A stretch of DNA of 64,000 bases from Halalkalibacillus halophilus DSM 18494 (GTDB taxonomy: Bacteria > Bacillota > Bacilli > Bacillales > Alkalibacillaceae), in assembly GCF_000423105.1 (NCBI RefSeq), contig NZ_AUHI01000005.1, positions 146,285 to 210,284 of the forward strand, written 5' to 3'. How positions within the stretch are numbered: position 1 is the stretch's first letter; every line of letters starts with the position of its first letter. The notes under the pieces are model-generated. The model was not told the DNA's origin. It saw only the letters and a list, made by a program, of their open reading frames with translations, and did not search any database. The position numbers and the translations under genes were made by a program. Of the stretch, positions 44,823 through 54,586 are shown piece after piece.

Positions 44823-46115
44823 TTATCGTATAGGTAAAAAGTATTCACGAACAGTAGACACAAAATATAATGACCCTGTTACAATACAAACATCATTCTC
44901 TCTTAAGTTTTTCATATGTTGATTTATAGCTTTTTTCCAATTAATCTCTATGTTTATATTTCTATTTTCTAACTTTTCACTTAGTTCATAATATCCATAA
45001 TTTTGCTGAAAGTCAAATGTTGTTATTGTTATATTTTGAAAATTTAGTTCTAGTAAATCTAGCATTTTATCTAGTGGTTTATTTTTAATAACTGCTAGTA
45101 CTATATGAACGGAATTCCTATCATAGTGGGAATTTATAGTTTCTATTAATGCTTCCATTGCTTCGACATTATGCGCACCATCTAAGATCACATGTGGCTT
45201 TTCATTTACCAATTCAAAACGACCTGGCCAACTTGCATGATATAGGGATTTAGTCGCATACTCTTTTTGGAAATTCACTTCTTTAATTTTACAAATTAAT
45301 AAAAAGCTATACAGAGCCAAAGCAGCATTTTCCGCTTGATGGTTTCCTTTCATTTGCAATTGTACGTCATGAAAGTTGATTCCTAAATCCGTTTGTAGGT
45401 GAAACATAACACCTTTATTGGAGTTATTCACTTCTATTTGATAGTGATTACTTGATTCAAACAAAGATGCTTCTGTTTCTTTTGCTTTGTCAAAAATCAC
45501 TTGCTTTGCACGGCTCTGTTTAACACCTGAAACTACAGGTGTATTTTTCTTAATAATTCCAGCTTTTTCATACGTGATTTCCTCTATTGTTTCACCTAAG
45601 ATATGTACATGGTCAAATCCAATTGTAGTAATGATTGATAAAATAGGTTCGATGACGTTTGTTGAGTCAAGCCTTCCACCAAGACCGACTTCGTAAATCG
45701 CATAGTCAACTTGTTGATCTTTGAAATAGAGCATGGCAATAACCGTAATGATCTCAAATTCAGTCGGAGGTCCTAAATCACTGTTTGCTAATTGTTTCGC
45801 AAGTGGTTTTATTTGCTCGACATACTTCGCCAGATCGTCCCCTTTTATAGGTTGACCATTGATGCTAACTCTTTCATTAAAAATTTCAATATAGGGTGAC
45901 GTAAATGTTCCTACAACAAATCCATGACTTTCAAATAGATGGCGTAAATAAGTAACGGTTGAGCCTTTTCCATTGGTTCCAGCAACATGAACCGATTTAA
46001 TTTCTTTATGTGGGTTATTCAATTTTTCTAGTAACCACTCTACTCTTTTTAAACCTGGCTTTATTCCAAAATTTAATTGTTCATGAATCCATTCAATTGC
46101 CTGCTTCTCTTTCAT
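44823..46115 (-). CDS. folC: Folylpolyglutamate synthase/dihydrofolate synthase
   Basis: Mur-ligase-like ATPase adding glutamate to folates. 430 residues with VAGTNGKGSTV (P-loop), TSPYIEIFNERVSING, GLGGRLDSTNV and ILDGAHNVEAMEAL. Follows valS, the conserved order in Bacilli. Confidence 0.96.
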   Translation of the reverse strand: MKEKQAIEWIHEQLNFGIKPGLKRVEWLLEKLNNPHKEIKSVHVAGTNGKGSTVTYLRHLFESHGFVVGTFTSPYIEIFNERVSINGQPIKGDDLAKYVEQIKPLAKQLANSDLGPPTEFEIITVIAMLYFKDQQVDYAIYEVGLGGRLDSTNVIEPILSIITTIGFDHVHILGETIEEITYEKAGIIKKNTPVVSGVKQSRAKQVIFDKAKETEASLFESSNHYQIEVNNSNKGVMFHLQTDLGINFHDVQLQMKGNHQAENAALALYSFLLICKIKEVNFQKEYATKSLYHASWPGRFELVNEKPHVILDGAHNVEAMEALIETINSHYDRNSVHIVLAVIKNKPLDKMLDLLELNFQNITITTFDFQQNYGYYELSEKLENRNINIEINWKKAINQHMKNLRENDVCIVTGSLYFVSTVREYFLPIR

Positions 46116-46137
46116 AAAAACACCCTCGTTTCATTAA

Positions 46138-46180
46138 AACTAATTAAATTGCCTGCTCTAATGAACAGGCAATTTAATTT
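46138..46180 (-). terminator. Terminator after valS
   Basis: AATTAAATTGCCTG (46142-46155) and CAGGCAATTTAATT (46166-46179) form a perfect 14-bp stem; AGTTTT follows on the minus strand. Confidence 0.85.
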
Positions 46181-46190
46181 TATTTAACAC

Positions 46191-48839
46191 TTATACATTT
46201 TTCAATTCCGTAATTCTTTCTTCCACTACCTTTTGTTTCTCAAGATAGTCTTTTTGCTTGTCGCGTTCTTCTTGAACAACACTTTCAGGAGCTTTTTCTA
46301 CGAATTTTTCGTTTGCCAATTTCTTTTCTACACGATCTACTTCCTGATTCCACTTTTTCAACTCATCTTCTAACCGCTCTATTTCAGCATCAATATCAAT
46401 TAATCCTTCCAATGGGAAGAAAATTTCAGCTCCAGTTACTACCGCACTTTTAGCCTGATCAGGCACTTCTGGTGCAGTATCAATTACGAGTTTTTCTGGA
46501 TTACAGAAACGGTTTAAATACTCATCATTATTTTTCAATTCATCTACAACTGATTGATCATTTGCTTTTATAATAATCTTAATCTCTTTAGACATTGGAG
46601 TATCTACTTCAGAACGAACATTTCGTACAGATCGAATAATGGACACTAGGCGCTCCATCTCTTTACGTGATTGTTCGTTGCTGAAATCAGGATTCACTTG
46701 TGGCCAAGGCGCAACAGTGATTGATTCCCCAACGTGAGGAATGTGCTGCCATATTTCCTCGGAAATAAATGGCATAAACGGGTGCAACATTTTTAATATT
46801 GCATCTAAAGTAGTTACGAGTATTGACTTTGTCGTTATTTTTTTAGCTTCGTTATCCCCGTAAAGCGGTAATTTGGACATTTCAATATACCAATCACAAA
46901 AGTCATCCCATATAAAATTATAAAGCGCTCGACCCGCTTCTCCAAAATCGTAACGATCAATATTTTTAGTAACATGATCTACTGTTTCATTCAATCGAGT
47001 CATGATCCATTCATCAGCAACTGATTTCTCTCCGGACAAGTCAATATCCTCAGCAGAGAAGTCTTCTAAGTTCATAATTACAAACCTGGAAGCATTCCAT
47101 ATCTTATTAGCAAAGTTCCATGTTGACTCAACTTTTTCCCACTGGAACCTAAGATCTTGACCAGGAGAAGAGCCTGTCGCCAAGAAATAACGTAAAGAGT
47201 CCGCTCCATATTTCTCGATTACATCCATTGGGTCTACACCGTTACCAAGTGATTTACTCATTTTACGACCATTTGCATCCCGTACTAACCCGTGAATTAA
47301 AACATCTTTAAATGGACGACGTTCCGTAAAATGTTTGGACTGGAAGATCATTCGAGAAACCCAAAAGAAAATAATGTCATATCCTGTCACAAGGACATCT
47401 GTAGGGAAGTAACGTTTAAAATCTTCTTGGTTTTCGTCTGGCCATCCCATTGTGGAAAATGGCCATAAAGCAGATGAGAACCACGTATCTAATACATCTT
47501 CATCTTGTTCCCAATTTTCAGGGTCTGATGGTTCTTCACGACCTACATACAATTCACCAGTTTCTTTGTGGTACCAAGCTGGAATTCGGTGTCCCCACCA
47601 TAGTTGACGAGAAATACACCAATCACGGATGTTCTCCATCCAATGTAAATACGTTTTCTCAAAACGATCCGGTACGAAATCTACTTTATCATTGCCTTCT
47701 TGTAATTGGATTGCTTCGTTAGCAAGTGGCTGCATATTTACAAACCATTGAGTAGATAAATACGGCTCAACTACAGCATCACTACGCTCTGAGTGACCAA
47801 CTGAATGAACATGCTCTTCTATTTTGAACATTACACCTTGGTCTTGAAGATCTTTTACAATTTGCTTTCTACAATCAAATCGATCCATACCTTCGTATTT
47901 CCCTGCATTTTCATTCATCGTACCGCTCTCATCCATTACTAATACACGTTCTAATTGATGACGGTTACCAATTTCAAAATCATTCGGATCATGAGCAGGT
48001 GTGATTTTAACTGCACCAGAACCAAACTCCATATCTACATAATCATCGGCTACGATTTCTATTTCACGTCCAATAACTGGTAATATCACTTTTTCTCCGA
48101 TTAAATGCTTATAACGATCGTCTTCAGGGTGCACCGCAACTGCTGTATCTCCTAGCATTGTCTCAGGTCGAGTTGTCGCAACCTCTATAGAGCCCTCCCC
48201 ATTCTTAAGAGGATATCTCATATGGTAAAACCCACCGTTCACTTCTTTATAAATAACTTCAATGTCAGATAGGGCAGTCTTCGTAGATGGATCCCAATTA
48301 ATAATATACTCCCCGCGATAAATTAAGTCTTTTTCATATAATGATACGAAAACTTCTTTTACAGCGTTAGAAAGACCATCATCAAGTGTAAATCTTTCCC
48401 GTGAGTAATCTACTCCTAGACCTAACTTTTCCCACTGGGTACGAATAAATTTAGCATACTCTTCTTTCCAGTCCCAAGCCTGCTCTAGAAATTTTTCACG
48501 ACCTAAATCGTACTTGCTTTTTCCTTCTTCTTTTAGCTTACCTTCTACCTTTGCTTGTGTCGCAATTCCAGCATGATCCATACCAGGTAACCAAAGCACG
48601 TCATAACCTTTCATCCGTTTATAGCGAGCTATAATATCCTGCAGTGTCGTGTCCCATGCATGTCCAAGGTGTAACCTGCCAGTAACATTCGGTGGAGGGA
48701 TTACAATTGTAAAAGGATCTTTCGTTTCATCATTTGTAGCTTCAAAAAACTTCCCTTTTACCCAATAGTTATAACGACCTTCTTCAATTTCATTCGGATT
48801 ATACTTTGATGCCATGGAAGTGTGATTTTGTTCTTCCAC
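46191..48839 (-). CDS. valS: Valyl-tRNA synthetase
   Basis: Class Ia synthetase. 882 residues with the HIGH box PNVTGRLHLGHAWD, a CP1 editing domain (TTRPETMLGDTAVAVHP), KMSKSLGNG, an anticodon-binding domain and a C-terminal coiled coil (IDAEIERLEDELKKWNQEV). GTG start 6-7 nt after AAAGGAGGG. Controlled by a T-box leader. Confidence 0.97.
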   Translation of the reverse strand: MEEQNHTSMASKYNPNEIEEGRYNYWVKGKFFEATNDETKDPFTIVIPPPNVTGRLHLGHAWDTTLQDIIARYKRMKGYDVLWLPGMDHAGIATQAKVEGKLKEEGKSKYDLGREKFLEQAWDWKEEYAKFIRTQWEKLGLGVDYSRERFTLDDGLSNAVKEVFVSLYEKDLIYRGEYIINWDPSTKTALSDIEVIYKEVNGGFYHMRYPLKNGEGSIEVATTRPETMLGDTAVAVHPEDDRYKHLIGEKVILPVIGREIEIVADDYVDMEFGSGAVKITPAHDPNDFEIGNRHQLERVLVMDESGTMNENAGKYEGMDRFDCRKQIVKDLQDQGVMFKIEEHVHSVGHSERSDAVVEPYLSTQWFVNMQPLANEAIQLQEGNDKVDFVPDRFEKTYLHWMENIRDWCISRQLWWGHRIPAWYHKETGELYVGREEPSDPENWEQDEDVLDTWFSSALWPFSTMGWPDENQEDFKRYFPTDVLVTGYDIIFFWVSRMIFQSKHFTERRPFKDVLIHGLVRDANGRKMSKSLGNGVDPMDVIEKYGADSLRYFLATGSSPGQDLRFQWEKVESTWNFANKIWNASRFVIMNLEDFSAEDIDLSGEKSVADEWIMTRLNETVDHVTKNIDRYDFGEAGRALYNFIWDDFCDWYIEMSKLPLYGDNEAKKITTKSILVTTLDAILKMLHPFMPFISEEIWQHIPHVGESITVAPWPQVNPDFSNEQSRKEMERLVSIIRSVRNVRSEVDTPMSKEIKIIIKANDQSVVDELKNNDEYLNRFCNPEKLVIDTAPEVPDQAKSAVVTGAEIFFPLEGLIDIDAEIERLEDELKKWNQEVDRVEKKLANEKFVEKAPESVVQEERDKQKDYLEKQKVVEERITELKNV

Positions 48840-48883
48840 TTTAATCCCTCCTTTTAATTAGTACTTATTTTAGAAAAAACAAA

Positions 48884-49141
48884 TAAAAAAATCTTTTCAT
48901 CCTAAAAAGGACGAAAAGATTATTTCGCGGTACCACCTTCATTTATAAGCTAAATTTATAGCTTATACACTCGAGAATGTTAACGGAGTTTACCGGCTTC
49001 AACTACTTAAGTTCATTAAAGCTGCATATTCAGAGCGACCTTCCAAGCAAATAAACTGAGGAAGTTTCCACCAAGTTCTTCCCTCTCTGCACAGTATTTG
49101 ACTTGTACTCTTCTCTTACAAGCATTTTTCATATTTAGTTG
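48884..49141 (-). promoter_or_regulatory. T-box leader of valS
   Basis: Minus-strand RNA shows stem I with AGAGAGGG and the distal GGTGGAAACTTCC loop, a specifier GTC (49037-49039, Val) in GGAAGGTCGC, the T-box AGGTGGTACCGCG (48926-48938) and a terminator (stem 48891-48920, then seven T). The bulge UGGU pairs with an A-CCA end, as tRNA-Val has. Confidence 0.95.
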
Positions 49142-49147
49142 CTTTAT

Positions 49148-49177
49148 ATTGTATACAACATTCCTATAGAAAGTCAA
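49148..49177 (-). promoter_or_regulatory. Sigma-A promoter of valS
   Basis: Minus-strand TTGACT (49172-49177), 18-bp spacer, TACAAT (49148-49153), just upstream of the T-box. Confidence 0.75.
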
Positions 49178-49243
49178 TAGAAGAGTAACCAAATATAATC
49201 GATTTCATAATTTAATACAAAGGATCATTAAAGGAGGAAAAAG

Positions 49244-49432
49244 ATGGCTCAATACTACCGTTATAGATTGCCACCTTGGGCTCGCAAATGTATTTTTACG
49301 ATTGAAAAATGTGTATTACCAATTATGATTTTCCAATTAATTAGAACGTTAATTTTCCCATCTACAATCGATGTTTTTCTGTCAGGGTTGTTAGTTGGAT
49401 TATTTGTTGCATTTTACTTAGAATGGTTTTAG
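49244..49432 (+). CDS. Small membrane protein of unknown function (62 aa)
   Basis: Starts MAQYYRYRLPPWARKCIF; two hydrophobic segments (about 24-38 and 43-60) after an aromatic/basic N-terminus. Not recognised. It is likely real: AAAGGAGGAAAAAG precedes the ATG at ideal spacing, the frame is compact, and its stop overlaps the convergent spoVID stop by 4 bp. It lies divergent from the valS leader. Confidence 0.65.
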   Translation: MAQYYRYRLPPWARKCIFTIEKCVLPIMIFQLIRTLIFPSTIDVFLSGLLVGLFVAFYLEWF

Positions 49433-50478
49433 TTATCTTCAACCGGAACGTAAATTAATTCCCCTTCTTTAATATCTGTATCTTCACTTAAATTATTCAC
49501 TTTTTTCACACTTGCAACAGACACGCCACATGCTGCAGCAATTTGTTCAATGGTTTCATCAGCTTGAACCATTCTCAATTTTATTTTCGCTTGGTTTGCA
49601 TTAGAGTCTCTAAAAAACTTTGATAAATACCCTAAACCTTTTTTCGAAGGTGGCGCATCGTTTTCGCTTTCTTGGTCATCTACTAGATCTTCTTCATATT
49701 TTTCTTCTTCGATATCAGTTGATTCTATCTGTTCATTATTTGCTGCTTTTTCCTCTTCATTCTCAAGGGGCTCACTTAATTCTTTTTCTTCTGTTTCAGC
49801 GATGGATTTGTTATTTTTATTTAAAAATTGTTGTAAAGACTGGGATTGTTCTTTTTTAATTCTTCCAACTTCAGGTTCTTTCTTTTCTATTTCTTCCTCT
49901 GAGCTTTCACTATTTTGAGGATTTATATCTTCTTCAGTTTCCTCTTTTTCGGGAATATTATAAGAAGTGGGTTGCTGATTCATATTCGGAAACTGCTGAA
50001 GTCCAAAGTCAGCATTGTAATATGGCTCTTCATTTTGTCTTTGTTCATCTAGTTCTTGCAAACCTTCGACCTGCACTCCTGCGTATATTTTTAAGGTCTT
50101 GGGCTCTGTCAATTCATAATCAAAATAGTCAACGACGACATCTAACTCATTATCTGCTCTCAAACGATAGTTCGGAATGGATACGTCAATTGGAATGGGA
50201 TATTGAAACTCCATAAAGCCATTATCAAGTGCCTTTGTCTGCCTAACAATATTTTCGTTTTCCTCATCCATTAATACTGTTGATTGATCATTTCCTTTCG
50301 TTTGATAATCACCTTTAACTATTAGTACACCTCTTAATTGAACAAACTGACTTTCTCTAAATACGTCAACTTCTGAATCTACTTGAATGCTATACAAGTC
50401 TTCGATCTCTTCCCCAGGTACAAATTGTATCTGTTCTGAAATTTCGAATCGATAAGGTACATACGGTTGATTGTTCAC
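49429..50478 (-). CDS. spoVID: Spore-coat morphogenetic protein SpoVID
   Basis: 349 residues: N-terminal domain (PYRFEISEQIQFVPGEEIEDLYSI), a long Glu/Ser/Asn-rich acidic middle (about 165-290), and a C-terminal LysM domain (MVQADETIEQIAAACGVS..IKEGELIYVPV). SpoVID drives coat encasement with SafA and SpoIVA. GTG start after AGGAGG. In B. subtilis it also lies between hemL and valS; the intervening ysxE is missing here. Confidence 0.9.
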   Translation of the reverse strand: MNNQPYVPYRFEISEQIQFVPGEEIEDLYSIQVDSEVDVFRESQFVQLRGVLIVKGDYQTKGNDQSTVLMDEENENIVRQTKALDNGFMEFQYPIPIDVSIPNYRLRADNELDVVVDYFDYELTEPKTLKIYAGVQVEGLQELDEQRQNEEPYYNADFGLQQFPNMNQQPTSYNIPEKEETEEDINPQNSESSEEEIEKKEPEVGRIKKEQSQSLQQFLNKNNKSIAETEEKELSEPLENEEEKAANNEQIESTDIEEEKYEEDLVDDQESENDAPPSKKGLGYLSKFFRDSNANQAKIKLRMVQADETIEQIAAACGVSVASVKKVNNLSEDTDIKEGELIYVPVEDN

Positions 50479-50549
50479 AGTAATCCTCCTTTTATATCCT
50501 TTATGGACTACTATATGTGAATATTAAATTTTTAAGAACCTATGAGACA

Positions 50550-50585
50550 AGAAAACCCTTGCCCCCAAATATGGGACAAGGGTGT
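50550..50585 (-). terminator. Terminator of the hem operon after hemL
   Basis: AACCCTTG (50554-50561) pairs with CAAGGGT (50577-50583), extended inward by CCC/GGG; GTTTTCTTG follows on the minus strand. Confidence 0.75.
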
Positions 50586-50596
50586 TAAGAGTTATT

Positions 50597-51886
50597 TTAT
50601 TTCTGATAATGTTTAAAAGCTTCCGTTGCTACTTGGATCGTTTTTTCAATATCTTCATCCGAGTGTTCTGTCGATAGGAACATGCCTTCAAATTGGGATG
50701 GTGGTAAGAAAACGCCACCTTCAATCATATGCTTATAATATTGAGCAAACCAATCTAAATCTGATGATTTTGCTGATTCAAAGTTAGTTACTTTTTCATT
50801 CGTAAAAAAGAATCCTAGCATGGAACCTGCACGATTTACGGTTAGTGGAACACCGTGTTCAGCTGCGGCCTTTTCAAGTCCAGCAACCAATCTGTCTGCT
50901 TTTTTATTAATTTTTTCATAGGATTCTTCTGTTAACTGACTTAATGTTGCATAACCAGCTGCCATTGCGAGTGGATTACCAGACAGTGTTCCTGCTTGGT
51001 AAATCGAACCTGCTGGAGCAACTAATTCCATAATTTCTCGCTTACCTCCATAGGCACCAACTGGCAACCCTCCACCAATAACTTTGCCTAGACAAGTTAA
51101 GTCAGGTGTTACTCCAAAATGACCTTGGGCAGATGTATATCCTACACGGAAACCAGTCATTACTTCGTCAAAAATTAATAAGCTATTGTATTCATTCGTT
51201 ATTTCTCTTAGATACGTTAAGAAGTGATCTACAGGTGGGACAACTCCCATATTCCCTGACACAGGTTCTACAATAACAGCCGCTAAATCATCACCGTATT
51301 GTTCAAAAGCGTATTTAACGCTTTCTTGGTCATTGTATGGAACTGTGATTGTGTTCTGAGCAATCGACTCTGGCACTCCAGGGCTATCAGGTAATCCTAA
51401 TGTTGCAACCCCTGATCCTGCTTTGATTAAAAGAGAGTCGCCATGACCATGATAATTACCTTCAAATTTTAGGATTTTATTACGTTTCGTATATCCACGA
51501 GCTAATCTTAACGCACTCATCGTAGCTTCCGTGCCCGAATTAACCATTCGAATCATTTCAATAGAAGGTACACGATCAATGACAAGCTTAGCTAATTTGT
51601 TTTCGTATTCAACATTTGCCCCAAAACTAGTTCCTTTTGCCATCACATCATGTAATACACTCATAACTTGATCATGTGCATGTCCGACCATAAGTGGTCC
51701 CCAACTTAGCACATAATCAATGTACGTATTACCATCAACATCGGTAATTTTAGAACCTTTTCCTTCTTCCATATAAATAGGATCTACATTTACTGAATTA
51801 AAGGCGCGTACAGGAGAATTTACCCCGCCAGGAAATAAATCCACTGCTTCTTGAAAAAGTTCGTTCGATCGATTTTGATTCATCAT
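50597..51886 (-). CDS. hemL: Glutamate-1-semialdehyde 2,1-aminomutase
   Basis: PLP enzyme making 5-aminolevulinate. 429 residues with NSGTEATMSALRLARG, DEVMTGFRVG and the PLP lysine in LTCLGKVIGGGLPVGAYGG. Last gene of hemAXCDBL. Confidence 0.97.
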   Translation of the reverse strand: MMNQNRSNELFQEAVDLFPGGVNSPVRAFNSVNVDPIYMEEGKGSKITDVDGNTYIDYVLSWGPLMVGHAHDQVMSVLHDVMAKGTSFGANVEYENKLAKLVIDRVPSIEMIRMVNSGTEATMSALRLARGYTKRNKILKFEGNYHGHGDSLLIKAGSGVATLGLPDSPGVPESIAQNTITVPYNDQESVKYAFEQYGDDLAAVIVEPVSGNMGVVPPVDHFLTYLREITNEYNSLLIFDEVMTGFRVGYTSAQGHFGVTPDLTCLGKVIGGGLPVGAYGGKREIMELVAPAGSIYQAGTLSGNPLAMAAGYATLSQLTEESYEKINKKADRLVAGLEKAAAEHGVPLTVNRAGSMLGFFFTNEKVTNFESAKSSDLDWFAQYYKHMIEGGVFLPPSQFEGMFLSTEHSDEDIEKTIQVATEAFKHYQK

Positions 51887-51889
51887 TTT

Positions 51890-52879
51890 TTATACCTCCC
51901 CATCTTCTTTTAACCATTTAGCCACATCTTTTGAAAAGTAAGAGATAATTAAATCTGCTCCTGCTCTTTTCATGGAAGTAATTTTTTCAAGTACGATTTC
52001 TTTCTCATTCACCCAACCATTTGCGGCTGCAGCTTTGATTAATGAATACTCTCCACTTACATTATAAGCAACGACTGGCAAAGTGGAACGATCCTTCAAG
52101 TCTCTTATAATATCTAGATAACTTAAGGCAGGTTTTACTATTAAGAAGTCAGCTCCTTCTTCTATATCGGACTCCGCTTCTCTCATTGCTTCTAATCTAT
52201 TTGCTGGATCCATTTGATACGTTTTACGATCTCCGAATTCAGGGGAGCTATGTGCTGCATCTCTAAACGGACCATAAAATGCAGATGCATATTTAACTGC
52301 GTAAGACATGATCGGAATTTCTTTAAATCCTGCTTCATCTAATCCACTTCGAATCGCAGTCACAAAACCATCCATCATGTTAGAAGGAGCAATAATATCC
52401 GCACCAGCTTTAGCTTGCGAAACAGCTGTATCGACTAATAATGGAAGAGTAGGATCATTTTGTACATAATCATTCTCAACTATTCCACAATGTCCATGGG
52501 ATGTATATTGACAAAGGCAAGTATCGGCAATCACTACAAGCTCTGGATATTGCTCTTTTATTAATCTAGTTGCCTGTTGGACAATACCTTCATCATTATA
52601 TGCTTCCGACCCAACTGCATCTTTTTCTTTTGGCACACCAAATAATATAATGGATTTTATACCCAATTCAGTTATTTCTTGCACTTCATTTAGCAAGTGA
52701 TCTAAGGAAACTTGATAAACACCTGGCATGGAAGCTACTTCGTTTTTAATTCCTTTTTCTTCTAATACAAACAACGGATAAACTAAATCTTCTGCATTCA
52801 ATTTCGTTTCACGTACCAAAGACCTTAAATTACTAGTTGTTCTTAGTCTACGATGGCGATCAAAATGTAAACCAGTCAT
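51890..52879 (-). CDS. hemB: Porphobilinogen synthase
   Basis: Condenses two 5-aminolevulinates. 329 residues; zinc-type cysteines in ADTCLCQYTSHGHCG, active-site lysines in SYAVKYASAFYGPFRDA and ADFLIVKPALSYLD. Adjacent to hemD and hemL without gaps. Confidence 0.97.
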   Translation of the reverse strand: MTGLHFDRHRRLRTTSNLRSLVRETKLNAEDLVYPLFVLEEKGIKNEVASMPGVYQVSLDHLLNEVQEITELGIKSIILFGVPKEKDAVGSEAYNDEGIVQQATRLIKEQYPELVVIADTCLCQYTSHGHCGIVENDYVQNDPTLPLLVDTAVSQAKAGADIIAPSNMMDGFVTAIRSGLDEAGFKEIPIMSYAVKYASAFYGPFRDAAHSSPEFGDRKTYQMDPANRLEAMREAESDIEEGADFLIVKPALSYLDIIRDLKDRSTLPVVAYNVSGEYSLIKAAAANGWVNEKEIVLEKITSMKRAGADLIISYFSKDVAKWLKEDGEV

Positions 52880-53644
52880 TTATATACTCCTCTCATAATA
52901 AGCAATAACACTGTTTGCTAACTCTTCTAACGTATATCTTTCAGGTTTAATAATAGTAGAAAATCCACTTTCTCTTGCTTTCTTTTCCGTGGTTTCTCCA
53001 ATACAGAAACACGGCAAATTCAAATAGGAAGTAGATTTAGAAGACATCTTTAACCATGCATCAATATTGGAAGGGGAAGTAAAGACAAGTGCATCCAATT
53101 GATAATTCTTCGTCAATTCATCTAACTGCACTTTCTTTCCTTCTGCAACCTTTGTTTCATAAACAATTAGCGGAGTGTAAGGAACTTGCATAGTCTTAAA
53201 ATAATTGTCTAATATATTTCTAGATAAATTGCCTTTAACTATTACTATATGATTCGGCTCAAATTTTTGTAGAAACTCATCCGCCAAATGGTCTGCATCA
53301 TATACAGAAGGAATAAAGTCTACCTCAAATCCATAGTCTTTCACTGCAGCTTTCGTTTTCGGTCCAACAGCAGCTATTTGGATAGTAGTTAAAAATTCCA
53401 TCATCTGAGCATCATTTTTAACTTGATCGAAAAAGAACCGTACACCATTCATACTTGTGAAAAATAGCCAGTCAACGGAATGAAGTGGTGTATTCAATAG
53501 ATGTGTATAAGAGAAACAGTCTTGAAATTCAATAAGCCCTATACAATGAACATTTGCTTTTACTTCTTCCAATTTCCGTGTAAATGGGGTCGCATTCTCA
53601 GGCTCACGAGAAAGAAGAATTTCTTTACCTGCTACCGCAGTCAT
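52880..53644 (-). CDS. hemD: Uroporphyrinogen-III synthase
   Basis: 254 residues in the two-lobed HemD fold; weakly conserved family, but DWLFFTSMNGVRFFF, AVGPKTKAAVKDYG and DALVFTSPSNIDAWL are recognisable. Start overlaps the hemC stop by one base. Ring closure of hydroxymethylbilane from HemC. Confidence 0.93.
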   Translation of the reverse strand: MTAVAGKEILLSREPENATPFTRKLEEVKANVHCIGLIEFQDCFSYTHLLNTPLHSVDWLFFTSMNGVRFFFDQVKNDAQMMEFLTTIQIAAVGPKTKAAVKDYGFEVDFIPSVYDADHLADEFLQKFEPNHIVIVKGNLSRNILDNYFKTMQVPYTPLIVYETKVAEGKKVQLDELTKNYQLDALVFTSPSNIDAWLKMSSKSTSYLNLPCFCIGETTEKKARESGFSTIIKPERYTLEELANSVIAYYERSI

Positions 53645-54576
53645 TACTGTTCATCCATTTCTTCTTTAGCCTGTTCCACTAACTCCTTTGCTCCGCGGGC
53701 AATCAGCTGATCTGCTGCTTCATTTCCGGCTTCCAATGCACTTTCATTTCTGGTTGTTGTTTGAAGAACCGTCTTACCATCTGAAGATGACACGAGTGCT
53801 GTCAAAACAACTTCATTTCCTTCTTTAATAGCATAGCCTGCAATCGGAACAGAACAACTTCCTTCTAGTAAGCTAAGAAACCTTCTTTCTGCAGCTACTG
53901 TTTCCGCTGTATATTCATCGTTAATTTTACTAATTAGATTAATTAAATCTTCATCATCTTCTCGACATTCTAATGCAAGCGCACCTTGTCCAATAGCAGG
54001 TAAACACTTTTCAGGTTCTAGTAATTCTGTAATGATATCAGTGGACCAACCCATACGCTTTAAGCCAGCTGCAGCTAGGATAATAGCATCGAAATTCTCT
54101 TCTTTTAATTTTCTTAAACGAGTTTCGATGTTTCCACGGATCCATTGTATTTGTAAATCTGGTCGATAAGCTAAGATCTGTGCTCCACGTCGCAAGCTAC
54201 TTGTTCCAATGATTGCCCCTTCTTTCAAATCATCTAATGGAATATGATCATTTGAAATGAACGCGTCGCGATGGTCTTCACGTTCTGGAACGCAAGCAAT
54301 TGTTAGACCTTCAGGCATTTGAGAAGGCATATCCTTCATGCTGTGAACGGCCATATCAATTTCATAATTGTACATAGCCTGTTCAATTTCTTTTACGAAC
54401 AAGCCTTTTCCACCCACTTTGGATAAAGTAACGTTAAGAATTTGATCCCCTTTCGTTACAATTTTTTTCACTTCAAAGCTATATTCATCTGTCACTTCAT
54501 TTAATTGATCAATAACCCACTGTGTCTGAGTCAATGCTAAGTTGCTCTTTCTTGAACCGATAATTATATTTCTCAT
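53644..54576 (-). CDS. hemC: Hydroxymethylbilane synthase
   Basis: 310 residues. IIIGSRKSNLALTQTQWVID, MAVHSMKDMP, GTSSLRRGAQI and the dipyrromethane-cofactor cysteine in LLEGSCSVPIAG are intact. Confidence 0.97.
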   Translation of the reverse strand: MRNIIIGSRKSNLALTQTQWVIDQLNEVTDEYSFEVKKIVTKGDQILNVTLSKVGGKGLFVKEIEQAMYNYEIDMAVHSMKDMPSQMPEGLTIACVPEREDHRDAFISNDHIPLDDLKEGAIIGTSSLRRGAQILAYRPDLQIQWIRGNIETRLRKLKEENFDAIILAAAGLKRMGWSTDIITELLEPEKCLPAIGQGALALECREDDEDLINLISKINDEYTAETVAAERRFLSLLEGSCSVPIAGYAIKEGNEVVLTALVSSSDGKTVLQTTTRNESALEAGNEAADQLIARGAKELVEQAKEEMDEQ

Positions 54577-54586
54577 AATTTTCCTC

